From Eupeodes corollae (taxonomy: Eukaryota; Arthropoda; Insecta; Diptera; Syrphidae), in assembly GCF_945859685.1 (NCBI RefSeq), contig NC_079149.1, positions 26,137,118 through 26,201,117 on the forward strand: a stretch of DNA of 64,000 nt, read 5' to 3'. Position numbers and translations under genes: made by a program. Position 1 is the first letter of the stretch. The number at the start of each line of letters is the position of its first letter. Below are positions 45,741 to 55,819 of the stretch, in pieces. The notes beneath the pieces are model-generated. The model worked only from the letters and a program-made list of their open reading frames with translations. It made no database searches and was not told where the DNA came from.

Positions 45741-46767
45741 GGTCTGTTATTTTTCAAACGATTATCAACCATTTTCAGCAATCGTTACTATTGTCGTTGC
45801 TAAACTTTACATAGTTGCTTGACTACAGTAGTAGACTACTGTAGTTTTAAATAGTTACGATTTGTAACTAAGTAACTGAACTCGGAAGCTCAATTGAAAG
45901 TGTTGAACTGTCAAAGTGATTGATTTGTTTATAAACAAGAAGTTGTTTTTCTTTTGGCTTGGGAAAAAATAAGAAACTTAAATGCAATTTGTCAAATAAA
46001 TTGGGCCAAGAATTTTTTATCACAAAATATACCAATGGATTTCGTTGATTGTTCTCTTTACGTTCCATCATTTTGTTGAAAAAAAAAGAAGTGAGTATTT
46101 TATTGAGGATATGTTTTAAAGGCATTTCTGAAGCACGTTGAAAGCTGCATTTTTTGTTCCGTTATTCGATTTGTGTCTTAAGGTTTTAAAAAACCTTTTT
46201 TTATTTTTGACATTGGTAGTTTGACAGATCAACAATTACGAACAATTGTCGTTCCTTAATTATTCTTACAAATTTTGACAATTCGCAACAATGACACTTA
46301 AACAATTTGTTTGATATAACAACAATTATTTAAAATAGAACAGATCTTAGGTTAGCCAAGTTTCTAGTATCCGATTGACTAGCTTCCAAAAAATTGCCTT
46401 AATGGGAAAGTTGATTCGAAGTTAAGTCCCAAAAATGTCCCTTACTAATGGCGTTTTCCATAGATAAATTAATAATTCCATCAAAACTTGATTGTGTTTT
46501 TAATGAAACACGATTGTTTTTCTTTTCGTTTATGTCATTGTATTAGGGTAACTTCGTGCGCTTATGAGCCCGATAGAGTGTCAAATTTTCAGCTAAACAT
46601 TTCTTAAAAATGAATTAACATTAGTGCAAACAGAGGTTAATCTGCCAAAGAACTCAGATCTGAAGATTTTATCTTAAACCAAAAATAAATCAATGTATTT
46701 GCATGCCCCATGAAATGAAAAACTGGGGAAATTTGAGTTTTGACAGATCTAGATCAAGAAACCCCAT
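45741..46767. other. AT-rich spacer, nothing recognised
   Basis: An 85-codon - strand frame at 45868-46125 shows no domain. No other feature was supported. Confidence 0.4.
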
Positions 46768-47505
46768 AATACTACGCTTTAATTGATCCTTAAATTAAAA
46801 GTTCCTAGTTTAGGTTCAATCACTTCCTTGTTTTAATTTGGTATTTGATACCTGTCAAACTCAGCTGTCATTTGAAGTGTCATGAATGCGTGAGTTCAAA
46901 AATCATAAGTAACTTTAAGGTAAGTCAAGGAAATTGTAAATGGGCATATTCAGACAACTTAGGAGAGTTGAAGGTAATTCGAGATTCAAGTACCTGATTG
47001 CTAAAAACTTGTCTTTCAATTCAAGCAACTTTATTGGAAAGTTAATCAAGAAAAATTTTCCTAAAAAACTATTCACATGGGAGCGATTAACGAATGAACG
47101 AATTTGTCCATTATGACATTTCATTCATATAGCTTGTTTTTATTCGTCATTACAAATGCATAACAAAGACAAGAATTAAGTGTTAAGGTTAAGAAGCAAT
47201 CGATTATTTTATTCGTTAAAGTGTGGATTGTATGTGGAATGAGAATTGAGTTTGACAGTTCGTTAAAATTAGACTGCAATTCAGTGCAAAGAAAATCTTA
47301 TTTTATTATCTTCAGACTACAATTTACACAGAATTCGGATTTATAAATTGTTAAATATCACATTTATTTATCCATTCGTCGGTCGTTGGTTGCTCTCATG
47401 TGAATAATCCCTAACAATTAAGAAAAGTCCACTAATGTCAAAATGACAGCTTATATTGTTTTTTCATTCAACTTAAAGCTGAACTTCATGACTCTGCCAT
47501 TTATT
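46768..47505. repeat. Dispersed repeat family F, copy F2, interrupted by a MITE-like insert
   Basis: Left part 46768-47069 and right part 47407-47505 together match F1 in order: 'gctttaattgatccttaaa', 'cctgtcaaactcagctgtca', 'ttcaagcaactttattggaa', 'aagaaaaattttcct' | insert | 'ctaatgtcaaaatgacag', 'ctgaacttcatgactctgcc'. The break corresponds to a single point in F1 at about 45166. Confidence 0.65.
47070..47406. mobile_element. MITE-like insert, 337 bases, inverted ends of about 35 bases
   Basis: The left end begins TATTCACATGGGAGCGATTA. The right end read inward on the - strand begins TATTCACATGAGAGCAACCA. Both continue with AACGA and ACGAAT words, so about 27 of 35 positions agree. It interrupts repeat F2 exactly where F1 is continuous. 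Flanks read 'cctaaaaaa' on the left and 'ccctaacaa' on the right, a possible decayed target duplication. There is no transposase. Superfamily not assigned. Confidence 0.7.
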
Positions 47506-47784
47506 TATTAAGTGCACAATTTTATTTAAAACTTTGTGTATAATGATTTCTGGAAAAGGAATAAGGACTTTTTTTTACAAAACACAACTTCTGCTTTGGT
47601 AAAATTTTAAAACCAAACTTATAAAACACAAACTTATAACACATGATCCCAAAGTATCAACAAAATTGTTAAAAGGAAGTATCTTAGAAAATTTTACTTA
47701 ATACAAAAAAAACAATAAAATAACTTTTTGAAAGGTGCTTTACTTTCTCTAAAAATCTGTCAAATATTCATTCAAGTTTTAAAG

Positions 47785-47855
47785 TTAGTTACGTTGACAT
47801 TTGACACTTGTCAAATTAAGCTGTCATTTTAAGTGTCAAAAATCGTAATATTAAT
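47785..47855. repeat. Dispersed repeat family F, partial copy F4
   Basis: 'gacacttgtcaaattaagct' followed by 'gtcattttaagtgtcaaaa' matches the central core of F1 and F2. The flanks do not align clearly. Confidence 0.45.
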
Positions 47856-48401
47856 TGAACTTACGCTAAAATCTAGAAAATTTAAAGAGCTCGTCAAATT
47901 TTAAAACAATTTGAACAGATTGGAAGCGTTAATGACCTTGCATAACCTCTTTTCATCATTAAACTGAGGACCAACATTACTCAAGTTATGACGGAGACAC
48001 CGTCTGAAAAATTGTGGTTCAAAATTACCTACAAAAATCGAAAGTTGTGAATCTTCTAGGAGTCGGCATTTGAATGAAATTCTTTTTCTCAGTCAATGGC
48101 AAAGTCCAAACCTTATGACGAACTAAAATTTGTATCGAAAAATGTATCGTTTTCAAAAATTGAAAAATGAATGACCTTATGCTGCTCAAAAGACATTGAA
48201 ACTGAAAATAAAGCTATATTCCAGAAGTTTAGAAAAAACTGTATTTTTTGTAAAATAAAATATGATTTTATTGTTAAAAACAATATAAACTTAACTAACT
48301 TAACATTCTTAAACATATATTTAATGATTTTTTGTTTTGTTTCTTTTTTATACAATTAATATTTTAAGTACATTTTTGGTATAGAATGAAGATGCTCACA
48401 A

Positions 48402-48407
48402 TTTATT
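48402..48407 (-). terminator. Poly(A) signal AATAAA for the yellow-family gene
   Basis: TTTATT on + is AATAAA on the coding strand, about 160 bases past the stop codon. Inference from position only. Confidence 0.45.
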
Positions 48408-48564
48408 ATTATCGGGTACAATTTTTGAAAAAGAAAGAAATAAATACCAAGTTATGACATATGGACAACAGGAAATACTATGATGACTCTCTTAAAATTG
48501 TAGTTCTTTTTGAGCACAGGCTTAAAGTTAAAACCATGATGAGTATAGTTTGGATTTACACAAC

Positions 48565-50197
48565 TTAACGAAGAAGATAGCTTAAAAATATAGTCAAAAG
48601 CACACCCGTCGTCGTTATAAAAGTCGACTTCGAAGAAGCTCCATTGAAATAAGGATCACGTCCTTCCAATTGATTATAGAATGGCGTAGTTGATGAAAGA
48701 CCAAAGCCGATGGAATTTCCAAAAGGTTCACCCTCAGGCACAAAACCTATCGGCCCAATATTACCAACTCCCGGACTATTCGTGAAAGTGTATCCCAAAC
48801 CGCCAGTCTTAGCTCGCAGAATCCGGAAGTTCACCTCATTTGGATTGAGGCGTCCGGCAACAAAGTTGTACAATCGATTGACCACTATATACAAATAACC
48901 ATCCTCATCAAAGGACATACCATCTACCCATTGAATGAAATCGTCATCCTTGGCTATGACATGTTGATTTATCGGAGTGAAGGGTTGATAGGAATCCCAC
49001 TTGGCAAGGGCGTGTTCCTTCAACAAGCCATAGTATAGAATTCCACGGTTATCCATGATCATGCCGTCAGTCTGTGAGATTTTCAGTCCATAGTCGGTGA
49101 CAGATTCGAAGACTTGTCTTGGAGTCGAGCGTCGTGTGAATTCCGGATCACGAAGGATTGAAGCTGGAATTGAGTATAAGTGATAACTAGACAGAGGTGA
49201 GTAGTAGACATTTCGTTCGTAGTTTTCAGTGACAAATTTCGGCGAGTTGATATTCAGGGAATCACCACCACTGTTTGGGTTGTAGTATGGACCTAGAGCG
49301 ATGCCATCGATATGAATTGAGAATCTCAGACTTGTTCCATTGACTGCAAAGTCGACTGCATTGAGGGCTGCTCTCATGGAATTTGGCTCCCTCACCTTCC
49401 ATGAACGATTGAGTTTTCGTGAAAACACCACGATTCCAGGATCTGAACCACTGTTGTCGGTAATGTAACCAAATCCACCATAGGCGTCATCTACTACGAT
49501 TTTATTGAGGTAGTTCGTTCCTCTGGAGGCCACTTCTTCTGGGAAGTCATAACGATGAACTAGGGTTCCATTTCTCTTGAGGTCAAAGATCATCAATTTA
49601 GGTTGACATGTATTTTTAGGACGATCTAAAATGTTATGTTGTTAAGTTTAAATTGAATAGAGAGCTTTTTTAAACAAGAAAAGACTCACCTTGACTAAGA
49701 GTATGAATTCTTCCCGAGTCAACAGCCCACAACAAACCATCAGCATCAATTGCGATTCCCTGCACGAATTGCAACGCCCTGCAATCACCTTCACGATTCA
49801 TCTCCCACGATGGGAAGGGTTCAATGAGCGGGTCAGTTCGTCCATTATTGTCTGGTGCTATAATCCAACCCAATGTAGCTGGAACACCTGGCAGCATTCG
49901 TGGAAGTGTCACATACAAACGCTTGGCAAACGCCTTCACGTCCGATATGAGGGCATTCCTTTCGATAAATTCACCCGTTTGTCGCGCCCGCCCTCGCTGA
50001 TATTCATCTGCATAAGCAAAGTCAATTGTTCGCCACTCATAGACGACTCTAAACTGTCTGTCACTCAGTGAGATGTCCTGATCGGAGGACGGACCCGATG
50101 GCGGGAGTGGCGGTGGTGCGCCATTGAAGTATGTCTGCTGTGCCGCACAACTAGCTGCCAAAAGACAACTTAGCATGCAAACTAGGTGCGGATTCAT
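48565..50197 (-). CDS. yellow/major royal jelly protein family gene, two exons
   Basis: Secreted yellow-family protein of 522 residues. Exon 1 is 50197-49690 and exon 2 is 49625-48565, joined across a 64-base intron (49689-49626). The donor is CAAG|GTGAGT and the acceptor TTTTAG|ATCG, and the codon split across the junction encodes Asp. The start is the ATG at 50197; the in-frame GTG four codons earlier was not used. Residues 1-20 form a signal peptide (VCMLSCLLAASCAAQ). The MRJP domain begins at about residue 45 (FRVVYEWRTIDFAYADEY) and includes RNALISDVK, LYVTLPRMLPGVPATLGWI, GDCRALQFVQGIAIDADGLL, the NTCQPKLMIFDLKRNG block at the exon junction, YYSPLSSYHLYSIPASILRD and DDFIQWVDGMSFDEDGYLYI. 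The last ~17 residues (FITTTGVLLTIFLSYLL) are hydrophobic, suggesting a GPI-anchor signal or membrane tail. Relatives act in cuticle pigmentation or development. The paralogue (b, c, d, e, f, g, h) was not assigned. No enzymatic activity is assumed. Confidence 0.93.
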
Positions 50198-50310
50198 TGT
50201 CGCTCGCACTATTAAAATATTCGCGTGTTTTTCTTGTTGTTGTTTCTGCTATTTTCGTTTCAAAATGCTTTTAAAGATTCACTGATAGTTGGCTGAGTAA
50301 TAATCAGCAC
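50198..50310 (-). promoter_or_regulatory. Probable 5' UTR exon part of the yellow-family gene
   Basis: On the coding strand 'ttattttcag|gtgctgatta' forms a plausible splice acceptor (AG at 50312-50311), 113 bases upstream of the start codon. This suggests a non-coding first exon further upstream, which could not be located. Inference. Confidence 0.35.
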
Positions 50311-50319
50311 CTGAAAATA

Positions 50320-51395
50320 AAATACAAAAATGCAAATTACAAATTAATTACTGATGTAGCATGTACTCTCTTTGAAGGCAGAGAGGAGGGTGACCATGTA
50401 ATTGGAATCTTATTTATAGGTAAATATATTAAATCCTCGCCCGCCACCTATCAACCGCATTTTAATATTGAATCACAATGCTAATTAGTTGCTCACGATT
50501 TTTGCACGCTGCGCTGCTCTGGCGTTGCTGGTGGCCGGCCGCAGCCGCTCCGAAAAGCAATTTGAATTTTTCAGAAAGCATCTAATTGTTTCGAACTAGA
50601 TGCGGTCGGTTGTGGGACATTTAAGATGATATCGTGCGAGCGATTAAGGAGAATAGTATGATTATGGCTAAAAGTTGTGGTTAAAATAAGATGAATTAGG
50701 TATATTGGAGAACATCACATATATATTCGTTTATATAAAATCTGTAGCTATGTATCATGCAATGATGATGGGATGATTTTGATGATGAAAATAATATTTA
50801 CTTCATTTTACTTTTATTTTCAATTTTAATTAATTTAATTATTTTATGGGAAACAGATTTTAATAGCGATTCTTTTAATGTTCAACAGGGCGTATGAGTA
50901 ATATTTTTGTTTCTTTTGATTAATCATAAGAAACAATTATACTTCGTATTTAATTGAGATTTAATGAGTTCCCTCACTTGGAATCACATAAATCATGACT
51001 CATAATAATGATTGTTTCACTAAAATCTTGGAACATTTACAATGCTAAAAATTAAGCAGACGCTGGAGTTTAGAAAAATGAGATTCTTAGAATATCGGAA
51101 AATTACATACCAAAAAGAAAAATAGCTTAAAATATTTTATTTCAATTGACTTGTTACTAGAAAACGTAATTTGAAAAAATAGGTAGTTTTGAGTGTGAGT
51201 CGCATCAGGTCGGGTTCGAAATTCTGAATGAGTAAAACCCCTGTATAAGACAATTTTATATGATCAAAATTCTGTGTGGTCGAAATTCTATGGGACAAGA
51301 ATCTGTATTTTAAAAAGTTATAAAAGAACTAAAAAAGAAAAGTAACCACTTAATTTGAAAGCCGCTTCATTGAAGTTGTAATAATAGGTTTTGAA
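50320..51395. other. Upstream flank of the yellow-family gene, nothing firm
   Basis: AT-rich with a GC-rich patch at 50522-50551 (GGCGTTGCTGGTGGCCGGCC and following). It likely holds the promoter or a 5' intron of the gene, but no element can be named. Confidence 0.35.
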
Positions 51396-51399
51396 ATAT

Positions 51400-52460
51400 T
51401 CATCTATTTTAAAACCGCATATGACAGCTTCTATAGGGAAGAGCTCTACAGAGCAATGCCTAGTTTTGGCATCCCTGTCAAACTTATCGTTTTATGCAGA
51501 ATGATGATGGAGAATGCACACTGCTCTATCATGCATTTGATGTCAAAAAAGGTTTAAGGTCATGCGACTCCTTCAATATCAATTTGGCAAGAATTGTGAA
51601 AAACTCAACCGTCAGCACTAGAGGCACAATCTTCCAAAGGTCCATCAAATTACTCGGATACGCAGATGATATTGACATAATTGGAAGCTCAAAGTGTGGT
51701 GTCAATTGAGCGTTTTTGAGCATTTAGACGAAAGCGAAGAAGATGGGTTTAGTCGTCAATGACGGCAAGACCAAGTATATGCTGTCATCAAAAAAGGACA
51801 TTGAACGTCGACGACGTCTTAGACAAAACGTCACCATGGACAGCTTTAACCTTGAGGTAGTTAAGGACTTTGTCTATCTAGGAATCGCTATAAACACAGA
51901 CAACGACACCAGTGCTGAAGCTGAAACGAAACGAAGAATAACTCTTGCAAATCGCTGCTTCTTTGGACTTATAAGGCAATTGAGAAGTAAAGTCCTCCCT
52001 CGAGCAACTAAAATCACCATCTATAAGACATTCATCATCCCGGTTCTCATTTATGGCGCTGAGGCCTGGACCCTGTCAAAGAAAGATGAGAGCGTCTTAG
52101 AAAAATTCTTCGGTTGATTTTTGGTCACGTATGCTTGGATGGAGAATGAAGGAGAAGATATAACGATGAACTGTATGAGCTGTACAGCGACACTGAACTA
52201 GTTGACAGAATTAAAGTTTATCGACTTAGATGCCTTGCTTATGTAGAGCAAATTGACATCAAGGTTCCGAAGCCTGAAAGGTCTTCGAATCCAATCCTGA
52301 GGGACGGAGCAGTAGATGAAGACCGCGACTCAGGTGGCGCACGAACTTGGCTTGCGAAACTGGAGTCAGCTAGCTAGGGACCGAGCTGGCTGGAGACGCA
52401 TGTTGGTTGAGGAAAAGGTCGGCCCCGGGCTGTAGAGCTACTTTAAGTAAGTAGTACGTA
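51400..52460 (+). mobile_element. RTE-clade retrotransposon copy R6 (5'-truncated)
   Basis: Starts in the palm with 'aaaccgcatatgacagcttc' (KxAYDSF-like). It has FDVKKGLRSCDSFNINLARIV, where part of the RQGD(A)LSCD motif is deleted, LLGYADDIDIIGSSKCGVN with intact YADD (about 51650-51710), GLVVNDGKTKYMLSSKKDIE and GTAINTDNDTSAE-like sequence. It then has FIIPVLIYGAEAWTLSKKDE (51743-52117) and a C-terminal remnant. Ends at 'aagtaagtagtacgtaag' (52445-52462), the AAGT-type tail. Confidence 0.87.
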
Positions 52461-52467
52461 AGATTCA

Positions 52468-53120
52468 CCATGGATAAACATCTTTTTTTAAAAAGAATGA
52501 AACGTAATGCATACGTGAAAAACATAACATCTAAAAATCAATTGGATTGTGATGATTTTAGTAAACTTCTTAAAAGTACCGTAGTTCTTAGTGAGTTTCT
52601 ATGCAGAGCTTACGTCTCTCATATTAAAAGTAATATAAAAACAATAGTAAATCGTTCTGGTCGTTTGTCATTTCTAAGAGAAAACCAATAAGTATCCCAA
52701 ATACTATGTTCTTCAGAGGTGTTGAATCGTCGGATCTTTATTGAAGAATGAAAACTTTCTTTCTTGGTATCAATTCATTCGTTGGTTATCGTCATTTTTA
52801 TCTTGCAGAACACAATAAATTAAAATTGGAGATGCATCCTGAAAAAAATTCAGTATCAGGTGTCCCCCAAGGTAGTCACCTGGGTCCGCTCCTTTTTATT
52901 ATATTTGTTAATGATGCTGTCTCGATCTTTAAGTACTGTAAATGCTTTTTATATGCAGATGATATAAAAATATTCCCTATCAAATTGGTGTCACATCAAT
53001 AGCGATCTCTTTTTCCAGGAAATCTCACATTTTCTTGTTCAATTATGCATTTGAATCAGTGACCTTAGATTGTGTTTCAATTATCAAAGGCCTAGGAGTT
53101 ATTTTCAGAACTATTATCAA
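52468..53120 (+). mobile_element. Jockey-like non-LTR fragment J4, internally deleted
   Basis: The first piece (52470-52691) matches the pre-RT linker (LFLKRMKRNAYVKN; FLCRAYVSHIKSN). The second (52748-53002) matches the RT palm late part: SGVPQGSHLGPLLFIIFVND and CFLYADDIKIFPIKL with an intact YADD. The segment between them, holding the first catalytic Asp (SKAFD), is deleted. It starts immediately after the R6 tail. Confidence 0.78.
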
Positions 53121-53555
53121 ATAGTGTCATACAGAATTTTTAGAATACAGTATTTTGAATAACAGTATTTCGACGCATCCCAGTGTCTTTTAAAAAAAAG
53201 CTTCATATTTCAAATTATTTACTTATGCAAAACCAATTCTAAATTCAAAAATTTCAAAGCTTCAATTTGAAGAAACAATTTCTATTTAGCATAATAACTT
53301 TAAAAAACAATAAATGTTTTTTTTTATTTTAAACACAAAAAGAAGTTAACTGATTAAAAAAATTAGTACTTTTTAAGAACAAATGAAATTAACTATTAAA
53401 CTAATATCAGACAAATTTCCACAAAGTTTGCAGAATCTTTTTTGTGAAAATTTCCCTGACCAAATTACACATTTGCATTTGGGAAATTTTACGAACTGTT
53501 TTGTTAACGTCTTCAATTGATTTTGAAGGAATTATATAAACCTTATTAATTAAAG
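53121..53555. other. AT-rich spacer, nothing recognised
   Basis: No coding, RNA or repeat feature was recognised. Confidence 0.4.
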
Positions 53556-53559
53556 TTGT

Positions 53560-54295
53560 GGGGCTGAAAATTAATTCCGGCAAAACAAAAATGATCAGCA
53601 TCGGAACCCGACCATTCTCATATTTCCTCGAGGCCGGTGGAAAAAGTGGAGAGCTCTCAGTACCTTGGAAGTATCGTCTCCATCGAAGGCGGAACCGAAC
53701 AAGACGTCACCTGCCACATTTGCAAAGCAAAAGCGAGGTTCGGTATGCTGTCGAAAATTTGGAGGAATAACTCTATCAGTTTAAGAACAAAAGCTACGAC
53801 TGTTTCGCACAAATGTCGAATCTGTGCTTCTTTATGTGTGCATCACTTGAAAGGTTACTTCAGCCATTACAAGAAAGCTACAAACCTTCGTGAATAGATG
53901 TCTTCGGAACATCTTAAGGATTTTTTGGTCAAACCGTATATCAAATGAGGTCCTTCATAGAAGGACAGGCCAAGAACCTATAGACTCTATAATACGAAGG
54001 CGTAAGCGACAAGGGATTGGACATACGCTTCGATATGGTAACGACTGCAATGCAGGCCAAGCAATGCAGTGGAATTCACTCATACAAGAAGGAAGAAGAG
54101 TTGGACGATCGAGAAGCACATGGCGCAGGACAGCTGAGTTGGAATCAGCGTCACTAGGCAAATGTTGAAGTGAGCTGAAATACATCTCCGGAAACCGTAC
54201 ACGATGGCGCAAAGGTTAAAGGCCCTATACTTTTTAAGGAGTTCCCAACGGGCCTTACAGATCTGAGGACCTAAGTAAAAAAGTAAGTAAGTTAT
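53560..54295 (+). mobile_element. RTE-like retrotransposon C-terminal fragment R7 (third subfamily)
   Basis: The + strand reads GLKINSGKTKMISIGTRPFS (53558-53630), then in another frame SSQYLGSIVSIEGGTEQDV and KARFGMLSKIWRNNSISLR (53637-53790). It continues NRCLRNILRIFWSNRISNEV, HRRTGQEPIDSIIRRRKRQG and IGHTLRYGNDCNAGQAMQWN (53890-54168). This order is the post-RT C-terminal region of RTE-type elements and is clearly different from R1-R6. Ends with 'aagtaaaaaagtaagtaagt' (54272-54291). The RT palm is absent. Confidence 0.8.
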
Positions 54296-55649
54296 TAAAT
54301 AAAAATCACACGGTTTTGTTGCCAATTGTGATCACGTCTTCTAGAAACGGCCAAGAAACTTTTCTTGTGAGAAAAAAAATCAATTTTAATTTGAATGCGT
54401 TTTTGAAGAATGCATTTTTCCATTTTTTGTAGTTTTTACTGGTCAATAGTCAAAGGATGGCAGTTTAAAAATTGGAAACAATTTAACTATTCAATATGAA
54501 ACCTCTTGTTTGAAAACCCTTTATCGATTAACAAGTACATGAAATTTAATTAATTTTGTGTTAAAAGGTAAAAATATGTCAATGTTTACTAAAATGTACT
54601 TTAAATGAATACAAAAATATATTGTACCTAAAACTAAATACATTGAATATTTCATTTTACAACCTTTTTAAAAATAAATACGGAGGATTGTAAACATTTA
54701 AAAAAGTCTTATCTTAAGTTTATATTTTAAATCTATATTTATGTACGTATATCTGCATAATTTCACTTGGTTCAAAGAAACCAACTTCGTTTCAAATAAA
54801 CAAACATGTGTGTTATACAAACTGAACTAATGCAAATATTTTAGGAGCAATGACCAATAAATGACTCTATTTTTAAATATTCAATATCCCAACGTACAAC
54901 GCAAATCACAAAAAAAAAAACAAATATTCTTATTTTAGAATTAAAAACAAAATACAAAAATAATAATAAAGACAAATTACATTCATAAAGGTGCAGCATC
55001 AGTTAAGATTCGTTAATTCTACATCATAAAAGTTCTTAATGATATTTTAAAAATATAAACTTTTAATGATGATGATGAATTACTTAATGACCTGACATAA
55101 GTATTTTTTTATTACGAAAAATTAAACATTTACAAACAATAAGAATTATTAAATTGTTAGAAGAATAAAAGCTGTTTTAATTCCTTATAAGATTTTAATT
55201 ATTATTCGTTCAAATATTTGATAAATGTTTTGAGTTTAAGAGTTTAAAAAATTATGGAATGATTTAAAAGCAAAAATGAAGGAAAATTCTTTAACCCTGC
55301 TGTAGAATTTATAATAATGAAGATGATATATCCATACATCGAACATTAAGGTCCAGTTTTTCGGTTAGATAACTCAAGGTCTAATGCCTAGTTACATAAA
55401 CTGCGACTCGTATACTTTAATACTGAAACTTGGTAATATCAAATAGAAGTATTGTTCAAAAAAAAGTTTATCTCAGCAAGGGTACTCGTTAAGTACTTGA
55501 AGTAATACTATAATTTTTATAAGGTTCTGATACTTAATAATTTTACGCAGATACTAATACTTGTATTTATTTAAGGACCATACTGAACATGAGTAACATA
55601 AAGTCTTGAAATACTTAAAGAATTTTAGGAACCTGGTTGATTCATACAT
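54296..55649. other. AT-rich spacer, nothing recognised
   Basis: Very AT-rich. No coding region or RNA gene was recognised. Confidence 0.4.
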
Positions 55650-55819
55650 AAAATAAATAAATTGGGTGTAGCAACAGTCCGTTGAAAACTAGAGCCTTAC
55701 AACTCCCAACCATTCTTGTGTAAGACTACTGTTATCAGGGATGGAGGGGACCTACAGTTTTAAACCGAATCCGAACGGCTAATTTAAGAAACCACTTTTC
55801 ATGACAAGAATTACTCTTT
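55650..55819 (-). mobile_element. tRNA-derived SINE, copy S3 (3' half, cut by an L element)
   Basis: Body identical in layout to S2: 'aaataaataaattgggtg', 'gcaacagtccgttgaaaact', 'ggacctacagttttaaaccg', 'catgacaagaattactctt'. It stops exactly where the (GGTTA)n tail of L3 begins. A short continuation, 'ggagaatttatcaattcc' at about 57195-57213, on the far side of L3 resembles the next SINE segment ('ggaggatttgccaattc' in S1). The tRNA head is not preserved. Confidence 0.8.

Noticed and set aside
50195..50209. An upstream start (GTG at 50209) for the yellow-family gene
   Set aside because: GTG is not an expected start in an insect nuclear gene. The ATG at 50197 gives a proper signal peptide.
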